Origin: Palaemon carinicauda
Lineage: Eukaryota; Arthropoda; Malacostraca; Decapoda; Palaemonidae
Direction of reading: 5' to 3'
NCBI RefSeq assembly: GCF_036898095.1
Contig: NC_090763.1
Location: 60,255,570 to 60,319,569 of the forward strand
Length of the DNA stretch: 64,000 nt
A program made the translations under genes and the position numbers. Positions 54,928-64,000 of the stretch are shown here, piece after piece. Below the pieces are notes generated by a model. It did no database searches. It had not been told where the DNA came from and saw only the letters and a list, made by a program, of their open reading frames with translations. Numbering within the stretch: position 1 is the first letter of the stretch; every line of letters begins with the position of its first letter.

Positions 54928-56796
54928 TTACGTCTCTTCAGACGGAGGTGTCTTTTCCTGGGACACCTCTTCAACTTCTTCAATTTCTTCCGAAGGCGTA
55001 CTAGCAGGAGGAACTGGCTCTTTTTTGCGAGGCTGAAAAAACATTGTGATCGGAAGTTGTTGCCGCTGCTTCTTTTTTCGATCCAAGAGCATCCTGTAGG
55101 GAGTCGTGATGTCATCGACCTTGTTGCAGAATTGCATCGCGCGAACCATATCCTCGTCCCACTCTTGCAACATTTCTTTCGCCTCCTTCATATGGTTGCA
55201 GAACTTGGCGAGCCGTTCTAATGTTAAGCCCGTTTCTTCTACATTTTCTTGGGTCTCTTCCTGGGTACCCTCACTCTCTTCCTCACTTGCCGATTTCGTC
55301 AGGTCTTCGAGATCTGCGTCAGTTAGGGGCTGGGAATGGCAGTCCAACAACTCGTCGACGTCTTCAGTCGTCATGTCGCCAAACCCGTCACCCCCAATTA
55401 TGGCAGCCAACTGCACAGATTTCCGTATTGCAGAGTGTTGGATTTCCGACGGAGTAAATCCCTTGTCGTCGTAAACAATATCGGGCCACAGCTTCTTCCA
55501 GCTCGCATTTACAGTTGCAGGTTTCATCTCTTGAAGTGCCTTTTGAATATTCTGCAGGCACGTGGCTATGGTGTACTGCCGCCAGTACGCCTTCAAGTTG
55601 AAGTCTTCATCCTCGTCATCTTGGGCAGCATCCACACACGCAACGAGGTCCGCCAAGGTATTCTTCGTGTAGAGGGCCTTGAACGCCCTGATAACCCCCT
55701 GGTCCATTGGTTGAATTAATGACGTGGTGTTGGGTGGCAGGAACTCAACCTGAACGCCCTCACGCGACAGGTCAGTTGCGTGTCCACCAGCGTTATCCAT
55801 AAGGAGAAGGATCTTGAATGGCAAGCCCTTCTCTAAGAGATATTCATGGACTTGCGGGATGAAACACTGGTGGAACCAGTTGGAGGTCAGCATCTTCGTA
55901 ATCCATGCCTTTTGATTATGCATCCAGTACACGGGAAGGAGATTCTTATTTTTGTTTTTCAAAGCGCGAGGATTTTTCGACTTATAAATAAGCCCCGGCT
56001 TTAACAAAAATCCAGCAGCATTGCCACACATCACGAGGGTAACGCGATCCTTGAATGCCTTAAAGCCAGAGGCTTTGGCTTCCTCTTTGAACAGGAAAGT
56101 TCGCGACGGCATTCTCTTCCAAAACAAGCCGGTTTCATCCATATTAAAGACTTGTTCCGGCTTGTATCCACCTTCAGCGATAATGTTCTTGAAAGTCTGG
56201 TTCACGTAAGTTTCAGCAGCGGCAGTGTCAGCGGAAGCAGACTCCCCATGCAGGGAAACGCTTTTCAGGGCGAAGCGTTTCTGAAACTTCGCGAACCATC
56301 CTTTGCTGGCGGAAAAACGTTGTTTCTGACGCTGGGAATCAGTGGAGGTCCCTGGTTGAGGATCATCTACATCATCATCTTCTTCAGCATGGTCGCCATC
56401 GTCGTCATGAGGTTCCTTTGCCGCAAAATTCTCATACAAGCTCAAAGCCTTTGTTCGGATGGTGTTCGTATCCAACGCTATGTTCTTCTTCCGACAGTCG
56501 GCAATCCACACAGCTAAAGCACCTTCCATGCGTACGATCGTTTTATTACGCGTTGTAACGACTCGCTTCGCTGATCTGCTAAAGGTGATTGCAGCAGTCT
56601 TTCTAATGTTCGCCTCGTCCTTCCTGATGTAGCGAACGGTGGATTCGTTGATGCCAAAATGGCGGCCGGCGGCCGCGTAACTTCTACCATCTTTTAACAT
56701 GTCGAGAAGCGTAACCTTCTCAGCTATCGTCATCATTCTTCGGTGGCGTTTAGGCTCACTACCAGCCTTACTAGAAGCAGAACGCTTGGGAGCCAT
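54928..56796 (-). CDS. Tigger/pogo transposase (CENP-B HTH, DDE), 622 aa, intact
   Basis: Cut-and-paste transposase that acts on the TIRs of its own element in the nucleus. The first Met (56796) is followed by a basic stretch (MAPKRSASSK) and a CENP-B-type N-terminal HTH at about residues 22-59 (MTIAEKVTLLDML, HFGINESTVRYIRK). A second HTH of the Tc5/CENP-B kind follows at about 95-190 (RKKNIALDTNTIRTKALSLY, GWFAKFQKRF), split by an acidic insert. The DDE domain has FNMDETGLFWK (D220), LLLMDNAGGH (D334) and TSLIQPMDQGVIRAF (D365). Thirty residues separate the last two Asp, as in Tigger (DD29-32D). An acidic, Glu-rich C-terminus ends in EET. The frame has no interruption and all three Asp are present, so it may be active or recently so. 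It is a single exon. Related host genes (JRK, TIGD) exist, but the TIRs here mark a transposon. Confidence 0.95.
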   Translation of the reverse strand: MAPKRSASSKAGSEPKRHRRMMTIAEKVTLLDMLKDGRSYAAAGRHFGINESTVRYIRKDEANIRKTAAITFSRSAKRVVTTRNKTIVRMEGALAVWIADCRKKNIALDTNTIRTKALSLYENFAAKEPHDDDGDHAEEDDDVDDPQPGTSTDSQRQKQRFSASKGWFAKFQKRFALKSVSLHGESASADTAAAETYVNQTFKNIIAEGGYKPEQVFNMDETGLFWKRMPSRTFLFKEEAKASGFKAFKDRVTLVMCGNAAGFLLKPGLIYKSKNPRALKNKNKNLLPVYWMHNQKAWITKMLTSNWFHQCFIPQVHEYLLEKGLPFKILLLMDNAGGHATDLSREGVQVEFLPPNTTSLIQPMDQGVIRAFKALYTKNTLADLVACVDAAQDDEDEDFNLKAYWRQYTIATCLQNIQKALQEMKPATVNASWKKLWPDIVYDDKGFTPSEIQHSAIRKSVQLAAIIGGDGFGDMTTEDVDELLDCHSQPLTDADLEDLTKSASEEESEGTQEETQENVEETGLTLERLAKFCNHMKEAKEMLQEWDEDMVRAMQFCNKVDDITTPYRMLLDRKKKQRQQLPITMFFQPRKKEPVPPASTPSEEIEEVEEVSQEKTPPSEET

Positions 56797-57113
56797 TGTA
56801 ACAGAAAGTTCAACAAAAAGTTCAACTTAAAACAGTCGCACACAGCACAGATTCAACTTCACAAACTTAAGAACGTCTACTCAGCAATACGCGGAAAGAG
56901 AAAGTGAACGATGCAGTCCCGCGAGAACTCTGATGCTGCGGGTTGGAGATGCGGGCCAAACACCAATCACAGGCTAGATAACAAAACTTGAGTTTTGATT
57001 CGTCATCTATCAGCGCTTGAACCAATCACAACCCGTCTTATACAGTACTATGGTGTGTTGGTTACTCATAGAAGATGTCCCGCGCACACTGAACGTACGT
57101 AGATTAAGTACAA

Positions 57114-57243
57114 TACCGTAATAATAATAAATAATGATAATAATACTGTACAGTAATAATAATAATAATAATGATTAATAATAATAACAATAATAATTTT
57201 ATTAACAACAACAACAATAATAATAATAATAACAATAATAATA
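57114..57243. repeat. (AAT)n-rich microsatellite, interrupted
   Basis: AAT and AAC units over about 130 bases with several interruptions, inside the Tigger upstream of the transposase. Confidence 0.9.
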
Positions 57244-57269
57244 AAAATTTACGTACGTACGCTATTTTA

Positions 57270-57272
<3 letters not shown>

Positions 57273-57303
<31 letters not shown>
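57273..57303. repeat. (CT)n microsatellite
   Basis: CT run of about 31 bases inside the Tigger. Confidence 0.93.
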
Positions 57304-57309
<6 letters not shown>

Positions 57310-57768
57310 TTACAGTACTTATTCGAAATGTGATTTTTGCAACAAAGAATATTATTGGATGCAGTACTGTACTACGTACGTATACATACAAAAGATTCAT
57401 GGAAAAGAAGCACATCCATTACAGTACACACCATTCTAATATGGTATGACTGCATCTGATTTGCGTTTCATGTTCGATTTAATTTTACTACGTACTGAAT
57501 TATCGTATGATCACATTCTCTTTTCGTGTTTTATTTCTTTCTGTGCTGAATTATATATCATATGTAATGCAATGAACAATCAGTAAGAGCAGATATTACT
57601 ATAATTACAGTATTAATGGAATTACAGGTAACAAAATATCGTATTTGGTTATCTTCAGATTTCGCGGTATTTTCGAATTTTCCGGAAAATCCGCGATATG
57701 TATATATATATGGGTTATGGGAAAACCCCGCGAAGTGGTGAATCCGCGATTGTCGAACCGCGAAGTAG

Positions 57769-57781
57769 CGAGGGTTCACTG
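57769..57781. repeat. Tigger right terminal inverted repeat
   Basis: CGAGGGTTCACTG followed by TA. Just inside, GCGAAGTAGCG and GCGAAGTGGTG form subterminal repeats that may be transposase binding sites. Confidence 0.93.
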
Positions 57782-57783
57782 TA

Positions 57784-58735
57784 AACTGTTGTTCCAAAGA
57801 ATGCATAACATTTAAAGCATAATGAGCATTAGGCTAGGAACTAGTGTGTGATTGTTTATGTGAAGCAATGGGTTTGCTATTAGCATAACTTGTGTCTTTG
57901 GGATTGTGTTTCCTAGCCGGACATTTTTAAAAATCTGGGGAACTTTAAAATAATGATGTGTCGATCTACCATGTCCCCTAAGGTGTGTTGATCATAAACC
58001 AGCTTGAGAAGTTGTAGCAAGCTCATGTTGCGCCTTAAACATTGTTGCCTTGCAGAGGAATACTCTCACGTGTCAAGATGGCAGCACATTTATCAACGTT
58101 ATTATAAGTGTAACTCAGAGTAGTTACCTCACACAGGAATGGTGGCACATTAAGTGCAGTCATCACGCGTAGGAAGAGAGGTGCGTACAGACTTGGTTAA
58201 GCTAAACGTTCGGCCAGGCTGAATTATGAATAGACAAAATTAGGGGAATTAAAGAGGGATCTCCACTTAACATATTCGTTGGAGGGGAGGAGATCTATTT
58301 ACAAAAAGGTAATAAGAGACTGAGGGTACTGAGATTGGATGTGGCTCTGGGAGCACAGCGGCCATAGCCAAAGGATCCACTGCAAGTACTGTACAGCACT
58401 AGGTGATAAAACATTAACAAAGTTATGGCTGTCGCCATCCATGACCTCAGTGGCTTCCTGATACAAAGGACCTGGTTGGGGGATAACTGTCATTACAGAA
58501 ACAAACTTCTGTTTCTTACCACTGCTAGCAGAAGACGAAAGAGAAAAATCTTTAGTTAATTTCTTGCGACGAACACGCTCTCTCTTTCACTGGGAGGACG
58601 GCCACTCCCTACAGTACTCACATGGTGATTCCACTGAACCTCTCTCACCATGGCAAGAGGGACAAACAAGGTGCGGATCAACATCGATCTGACTCATGAA
58701 GGTGCCACGGACAGTTCATCACGGCCTGGGCATGA
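57784..58735 (-). pseudogene. DIRS-d gag-like N-terminal part
   Basis: On the minus strand from about 58735 it reads, after two stops, GTFMSQIDVDPHLVCPSCHG and SPCEYCREW, the same paired-Cys opening as DIRS-a (GTFMSAVD...LCPACRG). Downstream frames are broken. The Tigger at 53909-57781 separates it from the rest of gag. Confidence 0.65.
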
Positions 58736-59021
58736 ATGCAAAATATTCGGCTTGCTCACAGATAATGATAGTAACACAAGTGGTAGTGAATAATAAAGAA
58801 ACACAAGGCACAAGCATTAAGTGATATAAAAGTATGCTGAGGTGAATGCGGATGTCTAATTGTAGAGAAGAAGTGCGGACACGTCCTCTTAACTTCAAAA
58901 CCAGGAGTGTACTGAAGAGGTCATGAGAAGATGCCCTGCACTGTGGTTGCTTAGCAACTCTAATGTGAAAACGAAACTAGGAGTAACCCATATAAATGAC
59001 TCAGAAGTTTGTGTCCACGTA

Positions 59022-59315
59022 GGAATAAACACTTCAGAATAGCTTGATCACCGAAAATCTTATGGGATTTTTTAATAAGTCATTGTTTTGTGCAATTGAA
59101 GAAGAAACAGAAAGAATGTGTTTCTCAAAAGTGAATTTGCTAGAATCGACTAAAATTTTAAGAATTGTATACAATTAAAGAAACATCATTAATGCTGATA
59201 TCTGGATGCTGATGAGCCACTGTCCTCGACCTAATTACAATCATATTTTGAGTTCGTTGGGGTTCAACTTCATGACCCATAATTTACACCATGCACTTTT
59301 TATTATCGAAGTATT
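59022..59315 (-). mobile_element. LINE copy 6, piece 4 of 4 (RT region)
   Basis: Continues piece 3 after DIRS-d. The minus strand reads SRTVAHQHPDISINDVSL, VYNS and KIFGDQAI, a segment of non-LTR reverse transcriptase C-terminal to the catalytic core. Similarity to a coding frame ends at about 59315, the 5' truncation point of this copy. Confidence 0.7.
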
Positions 59316-60374
59316 AATCAGTATTATCATTACCGTGTAGTCATGAGAAAACAACCCATAACTTACGTCCTACACCTCAGTAAGCTACAGTATTTTCGAA
59401 AAGTAACTACTGTACATTTGGTCATCCGCACCCTTAGGAGATTTCTGATAAATAATGTAGAATGAAAACTAATGCAAAAAATCTTTCAATTGTGTTGTAG
59501 ATAAATAAATGAGCAACTAGAGCACAATTTTAACATTACAAAATCCAAATAATCACCTATAACCGCCTCGCCAATATAGATGAATCTGCCTTAAATTTTC
59601 GTTTTCTTTGAAACAACATATATAGAAAACCAATAATTTAATGGTAAACTTGTGAATTTTTTATCACATACCGTTTCCAACTAGATGAACCCAATAATGT
59701 TCCTATCTACAGTAGTTAATTTTCTCTTACGGCTTGGCAACGTAGAAGCCCGTCTCGAACGTAATATGCGGCAATCAAAGAATGAACAATTTATCACATT
59801 AACTTAATTAAACTGCCAGAAATAAACGCGTGGAAATATGTAAATACCTCGAACCAATAGAACACTGCCATTGTCATATTTGATGGTCGTCAGCGTAAAT
59901 AAAATGGTTTAGAACAGTTTGAAAATAAAAGGCTTGTAAAAAAATAAGAATAAAGTAAATACACGTTTTACAAATTAATTAAACCAATCGTGGATTATGT
60001 ATTGTATTAAATCATTCGAAATTTAATCATAATTTCCTTACTGACGCGGTATCAAACCTATTTACCAAGGGAAGTTGTCAGTCTGTTGAAAACCAGAGAG
60101 CAGAATATAAAACATTAAGAAATATTTTTACTATACAATGCTACAGCGATAAAATGTTCTCTTGAAAGGCACCCAACAGAATTATTTAAGCCTTTACGCT
60201 TGCACACTCAAGCGTGGTTCTAGAAATTTTTCTTCATTTATGCAGTTTACCATATATTTCCCTTGCGTCACCTAAGATGATATTCATTTAGAAGGGCAAT
60301 GAAACAGTAATTTTAATGTTTTTTTTTTTTTATAAATATTCTATTTCAATTGTTCATTACTTCTTATATCGTTT
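59316..60374. other. AT-rich sequence without recognised feature
   Basis: No open frame of interest, no repeat matching other parts of the window, only short homopolymers. Confidence 0.5.
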
Positions 60375-60473
60375 ATTTATTTCCTTTCCTCACTGGGATA
60401 TTTTTCCCTCTTGGAACCCTTGGGCTTACAGCATCTTGCTTTTCCAACTAGGGTTGTAGCTTAGCTAATAATA
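60375..60473 (+). mobile_element. LINE 3' tail with (AAT)n (copy 7)
   Basis: TTTCCTTTCCTCACTGGGAT, CTTGGAACCCTTGGGCTTAC and ACTAGGGTTGTAGCTTAGCT then AATAATAAT, the same 3' end as copies 2 and 5. Its (AAT)n tail appears to resume at 63854 after the RTE-like LINE. Confidence 0.8.
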
Positions 60474-63400
60474 ATCAATCAATCAATCAATCAATATACC
60501 AAGGCACTTCCCCCAATTTTGGGGGGTAGCCGACACCAACAATGAAACAAAACAAAAAGGGGACCTCTACTCTCTATGTTCCTTCAGCCTAATCAGGGAC
60601 TCAACCGAGTTCAGCTGGTACTGCTAGGGTGCCACAGCCCAACCTCCCACATTTCCACCACAGATGAAGCTTCATAATGCTGACTCCCCTACTGCTGCTA
60701 CCTCCGCGGTCATCTAAGGCACCGGAGGAAGCAGCAGGGCCTACTGGAACTGCGTCACAATCGCTCGCCATTCATTCCTATTTCTAGCACGCTCTCTTGC
60801 CTCTCTCACATCTATCCTCCTATCACCCAGAGCTTTCTTCACACCATCCATCCACCCAAACCTTGGCCTTCCTCTTGTACTTCTCCCATCAACTCTTGCA
60901 TTCATCACCTTCTTTAGCAGACAACCATTTTCCATTCTCTCAACATGGCCAAACCACCTCAACACATTCATATCCACTCTAGCCGCTAACTCATTTCTTA
61001 CACCCGTTCTCTCCCTCACCACTTCGTTCCTAACCCTATCTACTCGAGATACACCAGCCATACTCCTTAGACACTTCATCTCAAACACATTCAATTTCTG
61101 TCTCTCCCTCACTTTCATTCCCCACGACTCCGATCCATACATCACAGTTGGTACAATCACTTTCTCATACAGAACTCTCTTTACATTCATGCCCAACCCT
61201 CTATTTTTTACTACTCCCTTAACTGCCCCCAACACTTTGCAACCTTCATTCACTCTCTGACGTACATCTGCTTCCACTCCACCATTTGCTGCAACAATAG
61301 ACCCCAAGTACTTAAACTGATCCACCTCCTCAAGTAACTCTCCATTCAACATGACATTCAACCTTGCACCACCTTCCCTTCTCGTACATCTCATAACCTT
61401 ACTCTTACCCACATTGACTCTCAATTTCCTTCTCTCACACACCCTTCCAAATTCTGTCACTAGTCGGTCAAGCTTCTCTTCTGTGTCTGCTACCAGTACA
61501 GTATCATCCGCAAACAACAACTGATTTACCTCCCATTCATGGTCATTCTCGCCTACCAGTTTTAATCCTCGTCCAAGCACTCGAGCATTCACCTCTCTCA
61601 CCACTCCAACATACAAGTTAAACAACCACGGCGACATCACACATCCCTGTCTCAGCCCCACTCTCACCGGAAACCAATCACTCACTTCATTTCCTATTCT
61701 AACACATGCTTTACTACCTTTGTATAAACTTTTCACTGCTTGCAACAACCTTCCACCAACTCCATATAACCTCATCACATTCCACATTGCTTCCCTATCA
61801 ACTCTATCATATGCTTTCTCCAGATCCATAAACGCAACATACACCTCCTTACCTTTTGCTAAATATTTCTCGCATATCTGCCTAACTGTAAAAATCTGAT
61901 TCATACAACCCCTACCTCTTCTAAAACCACCCTGTACTTCCAAGATTGCATTCTCTGTTTTATCCTTAATCCTATTAATCAATACTCTACCATACACTTT
62001 TCCAACTACACTCAACAAACTAATACCTCTTGAATTACAACACTCATGCACATCTCCCTTACCCTTATATAGTGGTACAATACATGCACAAACCCAATCT
62101 ACTGGTACCATTGACAACACAAAACACATATTAAACAATCTCACCAACCATTCAAGTACAGTCACACCCCCTTCCTTCAACATCTCAGCTTTCACACCAT
62201 CCATACCAGATGCTTTTCCTACTCTCGTTTCATCTAGTGCTCTCCTCACTTCATCTATTGTTATCTCTCTCTCATTCTCATCTCCCATCACTGGCACCTC
62301 AACACCTGGAACAGCAATTATATCTGCCTCCCTATTATCCTCAACATTCAGCAAACTTTCAAAATATTCCGCCCACCTTTTCCTTGCCTCCTCTCCTTTT
62401 AACAACCTTCCATTTCCATCTTTCACTGTCTCTTCAATTCTTGCGCCAGCCTTCCTTACTCTCTTCACTTCTTTCCAAAACTTCTTCTTATTCTCTTCAT
62501 ATGACTGACCCAATCCCTGACCCCACCTCAGGTCAGCTGCCCTCTTTGCCTCACGTACCTTGCGCTTTACTTCCACCTTTTTCTCTCTATATTTTTCATA
62601 CTTCTCTATACTATTACTCTGCAGCCATTCTTCAAAAGCCCTCTTTTTCTCTTCCACTTTCACCTTCACTCCTTCATTCCACCATTCACTGCCCTTCCTC
62701 ATGCTGCCTCCAACAACCTTCTTACCACATACATCACTTGCAATCCCAACAAAATTTTCTTTTACTAACTTCCACTCCTCCTCTAAATTACCAGTTTCTC
62801 TTACTCTCACCTCATCATATGCCATTTTCAACCTTTCCTGATATTTACTTTTTACCCCCGGTTTTATTAGCTCTTCAATCCTCACTACCTCCCTTTTACA
62901 TCCACCTACTCTATTCCCCCACTCTTTTGCTACAACTAATTTTCCTTCCACCAAAAAATGATCAGACATACCGTTAGCCATACCCCTATACACGTGCACG
63001 TCTTTCAATCTTCCAAACATTCTTTTAGTTACCAACACATAATCCATTAATGCCCTTTCTACTACTCTTCCATTTGCCACTCTTACCCATGTATACTTAT
63101 TTTTATCTTTCTTTTTAAAGAAGCTAGCACTTATTACCATCTCTTGTTCAACACACATGTCTACCAGTCTCTCACCACTCTCATTTTCACCTGGTACGCC
63201 ATACTTACCAATGACACCTTCTACCTCTCCAGCGCCCACTCTAGCATTTAAGTCACCCATAACAACTACATAATTCCTTCTACCCAGTCCTTCTACACAC
63301 CTAGTTAAATCATTCCAGAACTCATTCCGCTCTTCTTCACTTTTCTCACTACCTGGCCCATACGCACTGACAAACGCCCAACATTCCCTACCCAACCTAA

Positions 63401-63852
63401 CCCTTACCCACATTAACCTAGATGATATCTCCTTCCATTCCACTACTTTACCTGTCATCCATTCACTCAGCAATAACGCCACACCCTCTCTCGCTCTTCC
63501 CCTTTCAATCCCAGACACTCTACCAGACATTTCACCAAACATCACTTCACCCTTTCCTTTCATCTTTGTCTCACACAAGGCCAATACATCCATCCTTCTA
63601 CTTCTAAACATACTTCCAATCTCACATCTTTTACTCTCTATCGTACTACATCCACGCACATTCAGACACCCCAAAACTAGAGTGCGGGGAGCAGTCACTC
63701 TCCCCCCAGCTCCATCTCCTTGTCGATGTCTCGCAGGAATTTTTTACAGGAGAGGGGGTTCCCAGCCCCCTCGTCCCGTCCCTTTTAGTCGCCTCATACG
63801 ACACGCAGGGATAACGTTGGCGCTATTCTAATTTTTATATGCCCCCGCGGCC
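60474..63852 (-). mobile_element. RTE-like non-LTR retrotransposon (LINE), apparently full length
   Basis: On the minus strand it starts GGCCGCGGGGGCATATAAAA at 63852, has a 5'UTR of about 150 bp (63699-63852), a 985-aa gene, about 245 bp of 3'UTR and a (TTGA)n-type tail at 60474-60495. The flanks are (AAT)n on both sides, so it seems to have landed in the tail of LINE copy 7. The truncated copy at 43143-44552 shares its 3'UTR (GTACTGCTAGGGTGCCACAG in both), which confirms the 3' boundary. Confidence 0.9.
60741..63698 (-). CDS. LINE endonuclease / reverse transcriptase, 985 aa, intact
   Basis: Enzyme of target-primed reverse transcription: an N-terminal AP-like endonuclease nicks DNA, and the RT copies the element RNA from the nick. 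Endonuclease motifs in order: LNVRG (N13), CETK (E43), AYGPG, VVVMGDLNARVG (D149, N151), ALMDYVLV (D219) and SDHFLVEG (S245-D246-H247). The RT motifs are PLYKGKGD, SRGISLLSVVGKVYGRVL, GFRRGRGCMNQIF, VAFMDLEKAYDRVDREAMW (first catalytic Asp), GLRQGCVMSPWLFNLYV, QLLFADDTVLVA (catalytic DD, about residue 729), NVGKSKVM and YLGSIVAANGG, followed by a C-terminal region with RWFGHVERM and MDGVKKALGDRR. One frame throughout, no stop, and all catalytic residues present. The endonuclease and C-terminal style suggest the RTE group; the clade is inference. No gag-like ORF1 was seen, as is usual in RTE. Confidence 0.95.
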   Translation of the reverse strand: MTAPRTLVLGCLNVRGCSTIESKRCEIGSMFRSRRMDVLALCETKMKGKGEVMFGEMSGRVSGIERGRAREGVALLLSEWMTGKVVEWKEISSRLMWVRVRLGRECWAFVSAYGPGSEKSEEERNEFWNDLTRCVEGLGRRNYVVVMGDLNARVGAGEVEGVIGKYGVPGENESGERLVDMCVEQEMVISASFFKKKDKNKYTWVRVANGRVVERALMDYVLVTKRMFGRLKDVHVYRGMANGMSDHFLVEGKLVVAKEWGNRVGGCKREVVRIEELIKPGVKSKYQERLKMAYDEVRVRETGNLEEEWKLVKENFVGIASDVCGKKVVGGSMRKGSEWWNEGVKVKVEEKKRAFEEWLQSNSIEKYEKYREKKVEVKRKVREAKRAADLRWGQGLGQSYEENKKKFWKEVKRVRKAGARIEETVKDGNGRLLKGEEARKRWAEYFESLLNVEDNREADIIAVPGVEVPVMGDENEREITIDEVRRALDETRVGKASGMDGVKAEMLKEGGVTVLEWLVRLFNMCFVLSMVPVDWVCACIVPLYKGKGDVHECCNSRGISLLSVVGKVYGRVLINRIKDKTENAILEVQGGFRRGRGCMNQIFTVRQICEKYLAKGKEVYVAFMDLEKAYDRVDREAMWNVMRLYGVGGRLLQAVKSLYKGSKACVRIGNEVSDWFPVRVGLRQGCVMSPWLFNLYVGVVREVNARVLGRGLKLVGENDHEWEVNQLLFADDTVLVADTEEKLDRLVTEFGRVCERRKLRVNVGKSKVMRCTRREGGARLNVMLNGELLEEVDQFKYLGSIVAANGGVEADVRQRVNEGCKVLGAVKGVVKNRGLGMNVKRVLYEKVIVPTVMYGSESWGMKVRERQKLNVFEMKCLRSMAGVSRVDRVRNEVVRERTGVRNELAARVDMNVLRWFGHVERMENGCLLKKVMNARVDGRSTRGRPRFGWMDGVKKALGDRRIDVREARERARNRNEWRAIVTQFQ

Positions 63853-63853
63853 A

Positions 63854-63855
63854 TT

Positions 63856-63920
<65 letters not shown>
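63854..63920. repeat. (AAT)n microsatellite
   Basis: AAT run of about 65 bases directly after the 5' end of the RTE-like LINE; probably the expanded tail of LINE copy 7. Confidence 0.95.
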
Positions 63921-63923
<3 letters not shown>

Positions 63924-64000
63924 GCAACTATAATTTTCATGGCATTTGACCTCAGCTACACAAAAATCACTTTAATGTTATGTGATTCTTTGTTTAATGA
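63921..64000. other. AT-rich end of window
   Basis: No feature recognised in the last 80 bases. Confidence 0.4.

Larger units (their letters stand above)
53909..57781 (-). mobile_element. Tigger (pogo-like) DNA transposon, apparently complete
   Basis: The termini are CAGTGAACCCTCG at 53909 and its complement CGAGGGTTCACTG ending 57781, flanked by TA on both sides (53907-53908 and 57782-57783), the target duplication of the Tc1/mariner/pogo superfamily. Subterminal GCGAAGTAGTGA and CCGCGATA-like blocks repeat near both ends. The element is 3873 bp and carries one unbroken minus-strand transposase gene (54928-56796). It is inserted in the gag of DIRS-d. Internal (GA)n and (AAT)n tracts fill its flanks. 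Confidence 0.93.
49006..59021 (-). mobile_element. DIRS-like retrotransposon with RT, RNase H and tyrosine recombinase remnants (DIRS-d), split by a Tigger
   Basis: Inverted ends: 49045-49200 against about 58885-59020 (TTAGAGTTGCTAAGCAACCA against TGGTTGCTTAGCAACTCTAA; the left side has an extra stretch of about 45 bp). An outer segment (TTTTTCCTAGCTATACAAA, 49030-49048) recurs inverted at 49238-49258. Directly after that, 49280-49325 is the inverse of the extreme right end, as in DIRS-c. The inner minus-strand order is gag, RT, RNase H, tyrosine recombinase. A complete Tigger transposon sits at 53909-57781; without it the element is about 6.1 kb. All frames are broken. Confidence 0.82.

Noticed and set aside
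62210..62977. 255-aa plus-strand frame rich in Leu, Ser and Pro
   Set aside because: Shadow of the 985-aa LINE enzyme on the minus strand, which has all expected motifs.

Overview
This is a eukaryotic window, most likely from a decapod crustacean (shrimp, prawn or crab). The reasons are the very high density of long (CT/GA)n, (AAT/ATT)n and (AT)n microsatellites, several copies of a LINE whose 3' end finishes in (AAT)n, DIRS1-like tyrosine-recombinase retrotransposons (known from decapods), and one intron-rich host gene. The species call is inference; only the animal, arthropod-like character is well supported.

Host gene: the 3' six coding exons of one plus-strand gene lie at 19500-36374, with a probable 3'UTR to about 38.87 kb. 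They encode the last helix of a PTB domain, a His/Pro/Ser-rich linker, and a complete SH2 domain ending in a short acidic tail. This PTB-then-SH2 layout fits the EGFR-adaptor type (Drosophila EGFRAP, vertebrate SH2D5). The 5' exons were not found and are probably outside the window or unrecognisable in 1-19499. The last intron (22968-36167, 13.2 kb) splits the SH2 domain and is filled with mobile elements.

Layout. 1-19.5 kb: noncoding (intron or upstream), with many microsatellites, four LINE 3' tails, one tRNA-derived SINE, a palindromic MITE (14813-15009) and a large imperfect fold-back (about 17090-17920). 19.5-22.97 kb: five exons. 22.97-36.17 kb: last intron with two SINE copies, a decayed Ty3/Gypsy pol (about 25.69-26.97 kb), a plus-strand DIRS-like element (about 27.79-32.15 kb) and a minus-strand DIRS fragment joined tail-to-tail (about 32.15-35.82 kb). 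36.17-38.87 kb: last exon and 3'UTR. 39.15-59.3 kb: one LINE fragment of about 1 kb, split into four pieces by a DIRS element (39.29-43.14 kb), a truncated RTE-like LINE (43.14-44.55 kb), a 3.9 kb long-TIR element with an uncharacterised decayed gene (44.82-48.72 kb), and a second DIRS element (49.01-59.02 kb) that itself holds an apparently intact Tigger/pogo transposon (53909-57781). 60.47-63.85 kb: an apparently full-length RTE-like LINE with an unbroken 985-aa endonuclease/reverse transcriptase, inserted in the (AAT)n tail of another LINE copy.

Only three reading frames look functional or recently so: the host PTB-SH2 exons, the 622-aa Tigger transposase and the 985-aa LINE protein. Everything else coding-like is broken transposon sequence.
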